Assembly: GCA_963745915.1 (NCBI GenBank)
Contig: CAVUZA010000002.1
Location: 1,984,001-2,048,000, forward strand
Source of the DNA: VRUE01 sp963745915
Lineage (GTDB): Bacteria > Actinomycetota > Thermoleophilia > Solirubrobacterales > 70-9
Direction: 5' to 3'
Length of the DNA stretch: 64,000 nt
Below the pieces are notes generated by a model, which did no database searches, was not told the origin of the DNA, and saw nothing but the letters and a program-made list of their open reading frames with translations. Positions 49,150-57,919 of this stretch are shown piece after piece. Made by a program: the position numbers and the translations under genes. Each line of letters begins with the position of its first letter. Position 1 is the stretch's first letter.

Positions 49150-49722
49150 GTGAACGACCTCTCGCGCACGATCGAAGCGCTGCTCTTCCTCTCGCCGCAG
49201 CCGGTCGCCGCCCGCGACCTGGCCGAGGCGGCCGAGGCGACTGAGGGGCAGGTCGAGGAGGCGATCGAGCTGCTGCGCGAGGACCTCGCCGAGGGCAGGC
49301 GAGGCGTCGTCCTGCGCGAGGTCGCCGGCGGCTTCGCTCTGGCCAGCGATCCCGGCAGCGAGGCCGCCGCCCGCCGCCTGCTGGCCAAGCCGCGCACGCC
49401 GCCGCTGACCCAGGCCCAGGCCGAGACGCTGGCGATCGTCGCCTACCTGCAGCCGGTCACCCGCCCCGAGATCGCCCGCATCCGCGGCGTCACCTCCGAG
49501 TCGGCGGTGCAGACGCTGGCCGAGCGGGGGCTGATCGAGGAGACAGGGCGCTCGCAGTTCGGGGCGGCGATCTTCAAGACGACCGAGCTGTTTGAGCGCT
49601 TGTTCGGGCTCGCCGGGATGGAGCAGTTGCCCGATCCGTCGCAGTTCGATCCGACTCCTGATGATGAGCGGGAGCTGCGGGAGCGGCTCTTGAAGGCCGG
49701 GGATCAGAGATCCGAGCCATGA
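49150..49722 (+). CDS. scpB: Segregation and condensation protein B
   Basis: 190 residues from GTG. RTIEALLFLSPQPVAARDLA, then QAQAETLAIVAYLQPVTRPEIARIRGV and LAERGLIEETGR are the two winged-helix halves of ScpB (the A-x-x-E-T-L-A-I-I-A-Y-x-Q-P-x-T-R-x-E-I motif). Regulatory partner of ScpA and SMC in chromosome segregation. Confidence 0.95.
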   Translation: MNDLSRTIEALLFLSPQPVAARDLAEAAEATEGQVEEAIELLREDLAEGRRGVVLREVAGGFALASDPGSEAAARRLLAKPRTPPLTQAQAETLAIVAYLQPVTRPEIARIRGVTSESAVQTLAERGLIEETGRSQFGAAIFKTTELFERLFGLAGMEQLPDPSQFDPTPDDERELRERLLKAGDQRSEP

Positions 49723-49725
49723 GGA

Positions 49726-50505
49726 GTGGGAGAGCCAGGGGAGGCCCCGCCGGAGCAACAGCGGGGAGGCTCCGGCGGGACCTCCCCTGGCTCTCCTGAC
49801 GCCTTGAGGCTCGCCAAGTTTCTCGCTCATGGGGGAGTTGCCTCTCGGCGGGCTGCTGAGAAGGTGATTGCGGCTGGGAGGGTGACGGTGGGTGGGGAGG
49901 TGGTTACTGATCCGGCTCGGGACGTCGGGGCAGAGGATGACGTGCGGGTGGATGGGGCTGCGGTGGTGGTCGAGGTGCGGGAGGTTTGGATGGTGAATAA
50001 GCCGGTGGGGGTGGTCTCGACGGCGCGGGAGCCGGGGGGTAGGCGGGCTGTGGTCGAGCTGGTCGAGTCGGCGGCGCGGCTCTATCCGGTGGGGCGGCTC
50101 GACGTCGACTCGACCGGGCTGCTGCTGCTGACCAACGACGGGGAGCTGGCGAACCGGCTGATCCACCCCCGCTACGAGGTCGAGAAGGCCTACCGGGCGG
50201 AGCTGAAGCGGCCGCCATCCGACGCCGACCTGCGGCGGCTGGCGCGCGGGGTCGAGCTCGAGGACGGGCTCACCGCGCCGGCCGAGGTGCGCCGCCTCGG
50301 CGAGCGCCAGGTCGAGATCGTCCTGCGCGAGGGTCGCAACCGCCAGGTGCGGCGGATGGCCGAGGCGGTCGGCAACCGGGTCGTCTCCCTGCGCCGCGTC
50401 CGCTTCGGCCCGCTGCGCCTCGGCGACCTGCGCCCCGGCGCCGCCCGCCGCCTCACCGACGCCGAGATCGCATCGCTCAGACGTGCCGTCCCTGAGAGGT
50501 CATAA
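49726..50505 (+). CDS. RsuA/RluB-type rRNA pseudouridine synthase
   Basis: 259 residues from GTG 49726. S4 RNA-binding domain RLAKFLAHGGVASRRAAEKVI; catalytic domain VWMVNKPVGVVSTAREPGGR and the Asp-containing YPVGRLDVDSTGLLLLTNDGELANRLIHPRYEVEKAYRA; REGRNRQVRRMAEAVGN. Modifies a uridine in 23S or 16S rRNA. Its first 25 residues (GEPGEAPPEQQRGGSGGTSP) are encoded by an inverted repeat, and its last ones (RRAVPERS) by another. A TTG at 49804, just after the first repeat, is an alternative start that would remove the extension. Confidence 0.92.
   Translation: MGEPGEAPPEQQRGGSGGTSPGSPDALRLAKFLAHGGVASRRAAEKVIAAGRVTVGGEVVTDPARDVGAEDDVRVDGAAVVVEVREVWMVNKPVGVVSTAREPGGRRAVVELVESAARLYPVGRLDVDSTGLLLLTNDGELANRLIHPRYEVEKAYRAELKRPPSDADLRRLARGVELEDGLTAPAEVRRLGERQVEIVLREGRNRQVRRMAEAVGNRVVSLRRVRFGPLRLGDLRPGAARRLTDAEIASLRRAVPERS
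49731..49794. repeat. Inverted repeat in the 5' end of the pseudouridine synthase gene
   Basis: Arms of 25 bp at 49731-49755 and 49770-49794 (AGAGCCAGGGGAGG start), 24 of 25 matched, 14-nt loop. Translated in frame as the N-terminal extension if the GTG start at 49726 is used. Confidence 0.93.
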
Positions 50506-50529
50506 ACGACCTCTCAGGGACGGCACGTC
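50480..50529. repeat. Inverted repeat, family A (copy 3)
   Basis: Perfect 22-bp arms at 50480-50501 and 50508-50529 (GACGTGCCGTCCCTGAGAGG), 6-nt loop. The left arm encodes the end of the pseudouridine synthase, including its stop codon TAA in the loop region. Two differences from copy 1 are compensated in the opposite arm. Confidence 0.93.
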
Positions 50530-50544
50530 GGCGGGTTTGGGAAG

Positions 50545-50928
50545 ATGGCGGCGATGAGCGAGGAGCGGCTGTTCGCGGTGCGCGGCGCGGTCCAGGCCGA
50601 GGCCAACGAGGCGGAGGAGATCCTCGACGCGACCGAGACCCTGCTGCGCGACCTGGTCGAGCGCAACGGGCTGCGCGCCGAGGCGATGGTCAGCTGCCTG
50701 TTCACCACCACCGAGGACCTCGACGCCGAGTTCCCCGCGGTCGCCGCCCGCCGCCTCGGGCTCGACACGGTGCCGCTGATCTGCGCCCGCGAGATCGACG
50801 TCCCCGGCGCGATGCCGCGGGTGATCCGGGCGATGGTCCACTACTACGCGCCGCCCTCCCACCGGCCGGCGCACGTCTACTTAGGCGCGACGCAGGAGCT
50901 TCGCGCCTACCTCCACGCCGCCCAGTAG
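50545..50928 (+). CDS. aroH: Chorismate mutase, AroH class
   Basis: About 127 residues (ATG 50545; ATG 50554 gives SEERLFAVRGAVQAEANEAE). FAVRGAVQAEANEAEEILDATETLLRDLV is the AroH signature (V-R-G-A), and CLFTTTEDLDAEFPAVAAR, PLICAREIDVPGAMPRVIRAMVHY fit the trimeric Bacillus-type mutase. It converts chorismate to prephenate, feeding tyrA in the same region. Confidence 0.95.
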   Translation: MAAMSEERLFAVRGAVQAEANEAEEILDATETLLRDLVERNGLRAEAMVSCLFTTTEDLDAEFPAVAARRLGLDTVPLICAREIDVPGAMPRVIRAMVHYYAPPSHRPAHVYLGATQELRAYLHAAQ

Positions 50929-50956
50929 CGGGCCCGTCAGCCACAATGGGACGGCG

Positions 50957-52069
50957 ATGAGCGTCACCTTTGCCGAGAAGCTGGCCCGGATGCCGGGCTA
51001 CCAGGCCGGCGTGCCGACCGGGCAGGCGCCCGAGGCGGTCGCCGCCGGCGGGATCGCCCAGCTCGCCTCCAACGAGTCGCCGATCCCGCCGCACCCGGAG
51101 GTGGTCGAGGCGATCGTCGCCGCGGCCAGGGCGATGAACCGCTACCCCGACCCCGACGCGACCCTGCTGCGCCGCCGCATCGCCGAGCGCCACGAGACCG
51201 ACCCGGCCCGGGTCGCCGTCGGCAACGGCTCCTGCGAGCTGCTGCTCGCCGCCGCCGAGGCGCTCTGCGAGCCCGGCGCCGAGATCCTCTACGCCTGGCC
51301 CGCCTTCTCGATGTACCCGTACCTGCCGGCGCTGACCGGGGCGCGCGAGGTCCGCGTGCCGCTCGGCGAGGACCAGACGCACGACCTCGAGGCGATGGCG
51401 GCCGAGGTCACCGCCGCTACCCAGCTGCTGCTCGTCTGCAACCCCAACAACCCGACTGGGACCCACATCCCGGCCGCCGAGGTCGGCGCCTTCGTCGCCG
51501 GCCTGCCCGGCCACGTCACCGTGATCCTCGACGAGGCCTACGTCGAGTTCCAGGCCCACGACGACCCCGACGCCAGCGTCGACCTGCTCGCCGGGCTGCC
51601 CAACCTCGTCCTCCTGCGCACCTTCAGCAAGTGCTACGGCCTGGCCGGGCTGCGGGTCGGCTACGCCCTCGGCTCGCCCCGGTTCCGCGCCGCGGTCGAC
51701 GCCGTGCGCCAGCCCTTCAGCGTCAACGCCCTCGCCCAGGCCGCCGCCGCCGAGGCGATCCTGCACCAGGACGACGTCGCCCGTCGGGTCGAGAGCACCG
51801 TGGCCGAGCGGCTGCGAGTCGAGGAGGGCCTGCGCGAGCTCGGCCTCGCCACCTCCGACACCCACGCGAACTTCTCCTGGGTCGACCTCGGCGGGGCCGA
51901 CGAGGCCGCGCTGGTCGCCGGCCTGGCCGAGCGCCAGATCGCCGTCCGCCCCGGCACTCCGCTCGGCGACCCCGGCCACATCCGCGTCTCCTACGGCACC
52001 GCCGCCGAGAATGCCCGCTTCCTCGCCGCCCTCGCCGAACTGCATCAAATTCTGGCTCTGCCAGGGTGA
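50957..52069 (+). CDS. hisC: Class I/II aminotransferase, HisC type
   Basis: 370 residues. QLASNESPIPPHPEVVEAI, VAVGNGSCELLLAAAEALCEPG, LVCNPNNPTGTHI, VILDEAYVEF, PLP-lysine TFSKCYGLAGLRVGYAL and VRPGTPLGDPGHIRVSYGT match histidinol-phosphate aminotransferases. Set among aroH, aroF, tyrA and aroA, so in vivo it may mainly act as the aromatic aminotransferase. The C-terminal residues ELHQILALPG and the stop codon are encoded by a family B inverted repeat. Confidence 0.92.
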   Translation: MSVTFAEKLARMPGYQAGVPTGQAPEAVAAGGIAQLASNESPIPPHPEVVEAIVAAARAMNRYPDPDATLLRRRIAERHETDPARVAVGNGSCELLLAAAEALCEPGAEILYAWPAFSMYPYLPALTGAREVRVPLGEDQTHDLEAMAAEVTAATQLLLVCNPNNPTGTHIPAAEVGAFVAGLPGHVTVILDEAYVEFQAHDDPDASVDLLAGLPNLVLLRTFSKCYGLAGLRVGYALGSPRFRAAVDAVRQPFSVNALAQAAAAEAILHQDDVARRVESTVAERLRVEEGLRELGLATSDTHANFSWVDLGGADEAALVAGLAERQIAVRPGTPLGDPGHIRVSYGTAAENARFLAALAELHQILALPG

Positions 52070-52087
52070 GAATTTGATGCAGTTCGG
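52035..52087. repeat. Inverted repeat, family B (copy 3), at the hisC 3' end
   Basis: Perfect 19-bp arms at 52035-52053 and 52069-52087 (CCGAACTGCATCAAATTCT), with a small internal hairpin CTGGC-TCT-GCCAG. Supplies the stop codon of hisC. Confidence 0.93.
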
Positions 52088-52374
52088 GGTGGGTGGCTCG
52101 ACTAACTCCGCCACACCTGCTACAAAGTCAGTCAGGTTGAAGCGATCCGCCGACACGTCGCGATCACGCTGCGCCAGCGGCGCCGTGTCCACTCCTGCGC
52201 GCTTCGCCTATTTCTGGCGATTTAGCTAGGCGTCCGGCCCCTGCGGCGATAGCCGCGACCCAGATAAGCACCAGGCCGGGCGTCGAAGGGATTGCGCTCC
52301 GCGGCGCGCACACCGCCGCCCGGAGGTTGGGAACGGAAAGTAGGCTCTCGAGCGTGGAGGACGGTGAAGGCAAG
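52088..52374 (+). other. Gene-free leader region upstream of aroF
   Basis: About 287 bases without a convincing gene, GC lower than the flanks. Small hairpins are visible (GACACG 52152-52157 with CGTGTC 52194-52199 enclosing GCTG-CGC-CAGC; GCGGC-GATA-GCCGC at 52243-52256). It probably contains the aroF promoter and 5' leader; no T-box, leader peptide rich in aromatic codons, or known riboswitch was recognised. Confidence 0.4.
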
Positions 52375-53454
52375 ATGGTGATCGGAATGCAGGGGGAGAC
52401 GCGGGACCGGGTCCGCGATCAGCGAATCGAGCGGATCGAGGAGCTGGTCTCGCCGCAGGGCCTGCTCGGCGACCTGCCGCTGGGCGAGGAGCGCGAGCAG
52501 GCGGTTGTCCGCGGCCGCGGCGAAGTCGGCAACGTGCTCGACGGCAGCGACGACCGGGTCCTGGTCGTGGTCGGGCCCTGCAGCGTGCACGACCCTGTGG
52601 CGGCGCTCGACTACGCCGGCCGCCTGGCCGAGCTGACCCGCGAGCTGCGCGGCGAGCTGCTGATCGCGATGCGGGTCTACTTCGAGAAGCCGCGGACGAC
52701 GACCGGCTGGAAGGGGCTGATCAACGACCCCCACCTGGACGGCTCGCTCGACGTCAACACCGGCCTGCGCATGGCGCGCAAGCTGCTGCTCGAAGTGCTC
52801 GACCTCGGCCTGCCGGTCGGCACCGAGTTCCTCGACCCGATCACGCCCCAGTACATCGCCGACGCCGTCGCCTGGGGCGCGATCGGCGCCCGCACCGCCG
52901 AGAGCCAGACCCACCGCCAGCTCGGCTCGGGGCTCTCGATGCCGGTCGGCTTCAAGAACCGCACCGACGGCGACGTCCAGGTCGCGGTCGACGCGGTGCG
53001 CGCCGCGGCGGCGCCGCACGCCTTCGCCGGCATCGACGACGCCGGCAAGCCGGCCGTCCTCTACACCGCGGGCAACCCCGACGGCCACGTCATCCTGCGC
53101 GGCGGCAAGGACGGGCCCAACTACGAGGCCGGCGCGATCGCCGCGGCGCTGGCGCTGCTCTCCGCAGCCGGCCTGCCCGAGCGCGTCGTCGTCGACGCCT
53201 CGCACGGCAACAGCGGCAAGGACCCGGCAAACCAGTACCTCGCCGCCGGCCACCTCGCCGACCAGATCGCCGACGGCAGCGAGGCGATCGCCGGCGTGAT
53301 GCTCGAGTCGTTCCTGGTCGAGGGCCGCCAGGACCTCGGCGAGGGCGGCGAGCTGGTCTACGGGCAGTCGATCACCGACGCCTGCATGGACTGGGGCAAA
53401 ACTGTGCAGGCGCTCGAGCAGCTGGCCTCCGCGGTGAGGGCGCGGCGCGGCTGA
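52375..53454 (+). CDS. aroF: 3-deoxy-7-phosphoheptulonate synthase, type I (AroF/G/H)
   Basis: About 359 residues from ATG 52375; in-frame alternatives upstream (to 52327) are less well placed. VVVGPCSVHDPVAALDYAGRL, AMRVYFEKPRTTTGWKGLIND, GTEFLDPITPQYIADAVAWGAIGARTAESQ, SMPVGFKNRTDG, VVVDASHGNSGKDP are signatures of the type I-alpha DAHP synthase. First step of the shikimate pathway, condensing PEP and erythrose 4-phosphate. ATG overlap with tyrA (TGATG). Confidence 0.95.
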   Translation: MVIGMQGETRDRVRDQRIERIEELVSPQGLLGDLPLGEEREQAVVRGRGEVGNVLDGSDDRVLVVVGPCSVHDPVAALDYAGRLAELTRELRGELLIAMRVYFEKPRTTTGWKGLINDPHLDGSLDVNTGLRMARKLLLEVLDLGLPVGTEFLDPITPQYIADAVAWGAIGARTAESQTHRQLGSGLSMPVGFKNRTDGDVQVAVDAVRAAAAPHAFAGIDDAGKPAVLYTAGNPDGHVILRGGKDGPNYEAGAIAAALALLSAAGLPERVVVDASHGNSGKDPANQYLAAGHLADQIADGSEAIAGVMLESFLVEGRQDLGEGGELVYGQSITDACMDWGKTVQALEQLASAVRARRG

Positions 53455-54554
53455 TGAGGATCGCCGTCCTCGGCGTCGGCCTGATCGGCGGCTCGGTCGG
53501 GCTGGCCGCCCGCGCCCGCCTCGACGGCTGCGAGGTGGCCGGCTTCGACCCCGACCGCGCCGGCCTCGGCCGCGCCGTCGAGGAGGGCGCCGTCGACCGC
53601 GCCGCCGGCTCGGTCGAGGAGGCCTGCGCCGGCGCCGAGGTGGTCTTCTGCGCCGCCCCGGTGGCCGGGCTCTCGGCGCTCTGCGACGCGGCCCTCGCCG
53701 CCAGCGGGCCGCAGGCCGTGGTCACCGACGTCGGCTCGACCAAGCGCGACATCGTCGCCGCCCACGCCGCCGACGAGCGCTTCATCGGCGGCCACCCGCT
53801 GGCCGGGGCCGAGACCTCCGGGGTGGAGAACGCCCGCGCCGACCTCTTCCAGGGCGCCCGCTGGTACCTGACGCCGAAACCCGGCAGCTCCAGCGGCGTG
53901 CTCTACGACCGCCTGCAGCGCACCGTTGCCGGCCTCGGCGCCCGCGTGCAGGCGATCGACGCCGAGGCCCACGACCGGCTGATGGCGACCGTCAGCCACC
54001 TCCCTCACGTCGTCGCCAACGCGCTCGTCAGCCAGGCGGCGGCGGAGCTGACCCGCGACTCCGAGCGCCTGCCCGAGGTCGGCCCCAGCTTCCGCGATAC
54101 GACCCGCGTCGCCGGCGCCAACCCGGCGATCTGGACCGACATCTTCGCCAGCAACAGCGAGGCTGTGGCGGAGGCGGTCGAGGCGATCGCCGCCCGCCTC
54201 GGCGAGGCCGCGGCGCTGATCCGCGGCGGCGACCGCGAGGCCGTCGCCGCCTGGCACGGGGCGGCCGGCGACGACCGCCGCCGCCTGCTCGAGGCCGAGC
54301 GCGACGGCGGCCCGCTGCGCGAGCTGCGCGTTGTCGTCGCCAACCGGCCGGGGACGATCGCCGAGCTCGCCCTGGCCCTGGGCGAGGCCGGGGTCAACAT
54401 CGAGGACATGGCGCTGCACCCGGCCGCCGACATGACCTCGGGCGCGGTCTCGCTCTGGGTCGCGGGCGGCGAGCAGGCCGAGCGCGCCGCGGCCCTGGTC
54501 CGCGAGCTCGGCCACACGGTCAGCGCGCTCGAGGCGGGGACGGGGGCGGGCTAG
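53454..54554 (+). CDS. tyrA: Prephenate dehydrogenase with ACT domain
   Basis: 366 residues. NAD-binding IAVLGVGLIGGSVGLAARA; VTDVGSTKRDIV; FIGGHPLAGAETSGVENA; VSHLPHVVANAL; then a C-terminal ACT domain LRVVVANRPGTIAELALALGEAGVNIEDM, which normally mediates feedback inhibition by an aromatic amino acid. It oxidatively decarboxylates prephenate to 4-hydroxyphenylpyruvate (or arogenate to tyrosine). Follows aroF; aroA starts two bases after. Confidence 0.95.
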   Translation: MRIAVLGVGLIGGSVGLAARARLDGCEVAGFDPDRAGLGRAVEEGAVDRAAGSVEEACAGAEVVFCAAPVAGLSALCDAALAASGPQAVVTDVGSTKRDIVAAHAADERFIGGHPLAGAETSGVENARADLFQGARWYLTPKPGSSSGVLYDRLQRTVAGLGARVQAIDAEAHDRLMATVSHLPHVVANALVSQAAAELTRDSERLPEVGPSFRDTTRVAGANPAIWTDIFASNSEAVAEAVEAIAARLGEAAALIRGGDREAVAAWHGAAGDDRRRLLEAERDGGPLRELRVVVANRPGTIAELALALGEAGVNIEDMALHPAADMTSGAVSLWVAGGEQAERAAALVRELGHTVSALEAGTGAG

Positions 54555-54556
54555 CG

Positions 54557-55861
54557 ATGGCGACCCGCTTCGACCCCGCCGGGCCGCTGCGCGGCCGGCT
54601 GCAGCCTCCCGCCGACAAGTCGATCTCCCACCGGGCGGCGCTGATCGCGGCGATGGGCAGCGGCGAGACCAAGATCGAGAACTACCTGCACGCGGCGGAC
54701 ACCGACGCGACCCTGAACGCGGTGCGGGCGCTGGGCGCGACGGTCGACGTCAGCGGCCCCAACGGCAGCGCCCCGGCGCTGCGCGTGCAGGGCGTCGGCC
54801 TGCGCGGCGCCGTCCCAGCGCGGATCGACGTCGGCAACGCCGGCACCCTGCTGCGCCTGCTGCCGGGCTGGCTCGCCGGGCAGCCGGAGGGCTCCTGGAC
54901 GCTCGACGGCGACGCCTCGATCCGCCGCCGCCCGGTCGACCGGGTGGTCGAGCCGCTGGCCGAGATGGGCGGCAGGCTGAGCTGCCGCGAAGCGCGCTGG
55001 CCGCCGCTTCAGGTCGAGGCCGCGACCCTGCACGGGATCTCCTACGAGCCGCCGGTCGCCAGCGCCCAGGTCAAGTCGTGCGTGCTGCTCGCCGGCCTGC
55101 TGGCCGAGGGCGAGACCTGGGTCAAGGAGCCGGAGCGCAGCCGCGACCACACCGAGCGGATGCTCTCCGACGCCGGCGCCAGCGTCGCCTGGCTGCGCGG
55201 CGGGATCGCGGTGCGGCCGGCGAAGAAGCTCGAACCGGGCCGGATCGCGGTGCCCGGCGACTTCTCCTCGGCCGCCTTCATGATCGTCGCGGCGCTGCTC
55301 GTGCCGGGCAGCGAGGTCGTGGTCGAAGGGGTCGGCGTCAACCCGACCCGCACCGGGCTGCTGACCGTGCTCGAGCGGATGGGGGCCGAGGTCGAGGTCG
55401 AGGTCGAGGGCAAGCGCGGCAGCGAGCCGGTGGCGACGATCGTCGCCCGCGGCTCGGAGCTGCAGGGCACCGAGGTCGACGGCGCCGAGGTGCCGCTGGC
55501 GATCGACGAGCTGCCCCTGGTCGCGCTCGCCGGCTGCTTCGCCGACGGCGAGACCCGGATCCTCGACGCCGAGGAGCTGCGCCGCAAGGAGTCCGACCGG
55601 GTCGCCACCACCTGCGAGGCGCTCGCGGCGCTCGGGGCCTACGTCGAACCGACCGACGACGGGATGCGGGTCGGCGGCACCGGCGGCCTCGAGGGCGGCC
55701 GCATCGACGCCCACGGCGACCACCGCATCGCGATGCTCGGCGCGGTCGCCGGCCTCGCCTCGCGAACCGGGGTCGAGGTCGCCGGGATGGAGGCCGCCGC
55801 GGTCAGCTACCCGGGCTTCGAGGACGACCTCGCGGCGCTCTCGATCTCCTCACGCCCGTAG
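54557..55861 (+). CDS. aroA: 3-phosphoshikimate 1-carboxyvinyltransferase (EPSP synthase)
   Basis: 434 residues. PPADKSISHRAALIAAMGSGETKI, VGNAGTLLRLLPGWLAG, DGDASIRRRPVDRVVEPLAEMG, SAQVKSCVLLAGLLAEG, GDFSSAAFMIVAALL, EELRRKESDRVATTCEALAALG and HGDHRIAMLGAVAGL are diagnostic of EPSP synthase. Central step of aromatic biosynthesis. cmk follows after ten bases. Confidence 0.96.
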   Translation: MATRFDPAGPLRGRLQPPADKSISHRAALIAAMGSGETKIENYLHAADTDATLNAVRALGATVDVSGPNGSAPALRVQGVGLRGAVPARIDVGNAGTLLRLLPGWLAGQPEGSWTLDGDASIRRRPVDRVVEPLAEMGGRLSCREARWPPLQVEAATLHGISYEPPVASAQVKSCVLLAGLLAEGETWVKEPERSRDHTERMLSDAGASVAWLRGGIAVRPAKKLEPGRIAVPGDFSSAAFMIVAALLVPGSEVVVEGVGVNPTRTGLLTVLERMGAEVEVEVEGKRGSEPVATIVARGSELQGTEVDGAEVPLAIDELPLVALAGCFADGETRILDAEELRRKESDRVATTCEALAALGAYVEPTDDGMRVGGTGGLEGGRIDAHGDHRIAMLGAVAGLASRTGVEVAGMEAAAVSYPGFEDDLAALSISSRP

Positions 55862-55871
55862 ATTCCCGGCC

Positions 55872-56510
55872 ATGGTGATCGCGATCGACGGCCCCGCCGG
55901 GGCCGGCAAGTCGAGCGTCGCACGGGCGCTGGCCGCGCGCCTCGGCTTCACCTACCTCGACTCGGGGGCGATGTACCGCTGCGTCGCCCTGGCCGCGCTC
56001 GAGGCCGGCGCCGACCCCGACGACGGCGCCCGCCTCGGCGAGTTGGCCGCGGCGCTGTCGATCGAGCTCGACGGCGAGCGGGTCGGGCTCGACGGGCGCG
56101 ACGTCAGCGCCGCGATCCGCGAGCCGCGGGTCACCGAGGCCGCCTCGCGCGTCTCCGTCCACCCGGCGGTGCGCGAGGCGATGGTCGCCGAGCAGCGCCG
56201 CCTGATCGCCGCCGGCCGCTACGTCGCCGAGGGCCGCGACATCGGCACCGTGGTCAGCCCCGAGGCCCCGCTCAAGGTCTTCCTCACCGCCTCCTCCGCC
56301 GAGCGCGCCCGCCGCCGCGCCGCCCAGACCGGCGAGGACCCCGCCGCCGTGCTCGCCGCCCAGGAGGAGCGCGACGCCCGCGACGAGGGCCGCGAGCACA
56401 GCGCCCTGCGCCCGGCCGCCGACGCGGTCGAGGTCGACACCACGGCGGAGAGCCTCGAGCGCTCGGTTGAGCGAATCGAGGCCCTCGCCCGCGAACGGGG
56501 CCTGGCATGA
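55872..56510 (+). CDS. cmk: Cytidylate kinase
   Basis: 212 residues. VIAIDGPAGAGKSSVARALAARLGFTYLDSGAMYRC is the CMP kinase start with P-loop; EGRDIGTVVSPEAPLKVFLTAS; RDEGREHSALRPAADAVEVDTT. Phosphorylates CMP and dCMP. It follows aroA as in many bacteria. Confidence 0.96.
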   Translation: MVIAIDGPAGAGKSSVARALAARLGFTYLDSGAMYRCVALAALEAGADPDDGARLGELAAALSIELDGERVGLDGRDVSAAIREPRVTEAASRVSVHPAVREAMVAEQRRLIAAGRYVAEGRDIGTVVSPEAPLKVFLTASSAERARRRAAQTGEDPAAVLAAQEERDARDEGREHSALRPAADAVEVDTTAESLERSVERIEALARERGLA

Positions 56511-56525
56511 CCCGGCCCCTCGCCG

Positions 56526-56570
56526 GGTGCAACGTGTTGCGGCTCTCAGGGGGCCGTAACACGTTGCACC
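56526..56570. repeat. Inverted repeat, family C (copy 3), between cmk and der
   Basis: Arms of 18 bp at 56526-56543 (GGTGCAACGTGTTGCGGC) and 56553-56570, 17 matched plus a G-T pair, 9-nt loop. The C-to-T change against the other copies is compensated on the other arm. Confidence 0.92.
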
Positions 56571-56595
56571 GCGGTGGGCGACGCCGGGTGGGACG

Positions 56596-57909
56596 GTGAG
56601 CAGGCGGCCCACAGTCGCCGTGGTCGGATTCCCGAACGTGGGCAAGTCGACGCTGGTCAACCGGCTGGCCGGCGGACGGGAGGCGGTGACGCACGCCGAT
56701 CCGGGGGTGACGCGGGACCGCAAGCGGGTCGCCTGCGAGTGGAACGGGGTCGGCTTCGAGCTGCTCGACACCGGCGGCATCGACCTCGCCGACGACTCGG
56801 AGCTGGCCGCCGACGTGCAGCGCCAGGCGCGGCTGGGGATCGCCGAGGCCGACGTCGTCCTCTTCGTCGTCGACGCCCGCGCCGGGCTGCGGGCCGGCGA
56901 CGCCGAGCTGGCCAAGGCCCTGCGCGGCGCCGAGACCCCGGTGCTGGTCGTCGCCAACAAGGTCGACCGGCCCGGCGACGAGCACCTGACCGCCGAGCTC
57001 TACGGGCTCGGGCTCGGCGAGCCGCTGGCGGTCTCGGCCACCCACGGCCTCGGCAGCGGCGACCTGCTCGACCGCGTCGTCGAGCTGCTCGGCGAGCGCC
57101 CGGCCGGCGCCGCTGAGGACGACGCCGTCCGCGTCGCCGTGATCGGCCGCCCCAACGCCGGCAAGTCCTCGCTGGTCAACGCCTTCCTCGGCTCCGAGCG
57201 GACGATCGTCTCGCCCCGCGCCGGCACCACCCGCGACGCGATCGACACCGAGCTCGAGGTCGACGGCCGCCGCGTGATCCTGGTCGACACCGCCGGCCTG
57301 CGCCGCCGCTCCAAGGTCGCCGGCACGGTCGACTACTACGCCCAGCTGCGCTCCGAGCAGGCGGTCGAGCGGGCCGACGTCGCGCTCGTCGTCTGCGACG
57401 CCTCCGAGGGCGTCACCGCCGAGGACCTGCGCGTCGCCGAGCTGGCGATGCAGGCCGGCTGCGCCACCCTGCTGGCGCTCAACAAGTGGGACGTCACCGC
57501 CACCGACATCGACGACGCCCGCGCCCGCGTCACCCGCAAGCTGCGTCTGCGCCCGGCCGTCGTCACCTGCTCGGCGACCCGCGGCCGCAACGTCGCCAGC
57601 CTGCTGCCGCGGGCGCTGGAGCTGGCCGACAAGGCGGGCGAGCGGATCCCGACCCCGGAGCTCAACCGCTTCGTCAGCGCCGTCGTTGCCCGCACGCCGC
57701 CGCCCTCGCGCCGCGGCCGGCGCCTGCGCCTCTACTACGCGGCGCAGATCGGCGAGCGCCCGCCGCGCTTCGCGATCCAGGTCAACGACCGCAAGCTGAT
57801 CGTCCGCGACTGGGCCTACCACCTCGAGAACCGTTTGCGCGAGGAGTTCGGATTGGAGGGGGTGCCGGTGGTGATCGACTACAAGCCCCGAACCACGAAG
57901 CGCCGCTAG
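56596..57909 (+). CDS. der: Ribosome-assembly GTPase Der (EngA)
   Basis: 437 residues from GTG. Two GTPase domains: first G1 VVGFPNVGKSTLVNRL, G3 LLDTGGI, G4 VVANKVDRPG; second G1 AVIGRPNAGKSSLVNAF, G3 VDTAGLRRRSKV, G4 LALNKWDV. C-terminal KH-like domain RLRLYYAAQIGERPPRFAIQVND. Acts in 50S maturation. metK starts eleven bases after. Confidence 0.96.
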   Translation: MSRRPTVAVVGFPNVGKSTLVNRLAGGREAVTHADPGVTRDRKRVACEWNGVGFELLDTGGIDLADDSELAADVQRQARLGIAEADVVLFVVDARAGLRAGDAELAKALRGAETPVLVVANKVDRPGDEHLTAELYGLGLGEPLAVSATHGLGSGDLLDRVVELLGERPAGAAEDDAVRVAVIGRPNAGKSSLVNAFLGSERTIVSPRAGTTRDAIDTELEVDGRRVILVDTAGLRRRSKVAGTVDYYAQLRSEQAVERADVALVVCDASEGVTAEDLRVAELAMQAGCATLLALNKWDVTATDIDDARARVTRKLRLRPAVVTCSATRGRNVASLLPRALELADKAGERIPTPELNRFVSAVVARTPPPSRRGRRLRLYYAAQIGERPPRFAIQVNDRKLIVRDWAYHLENRLREEFGLEGVPVVIDYKPRTTKRR

Positions 57910-57919
57910 GCTTGAAGCC

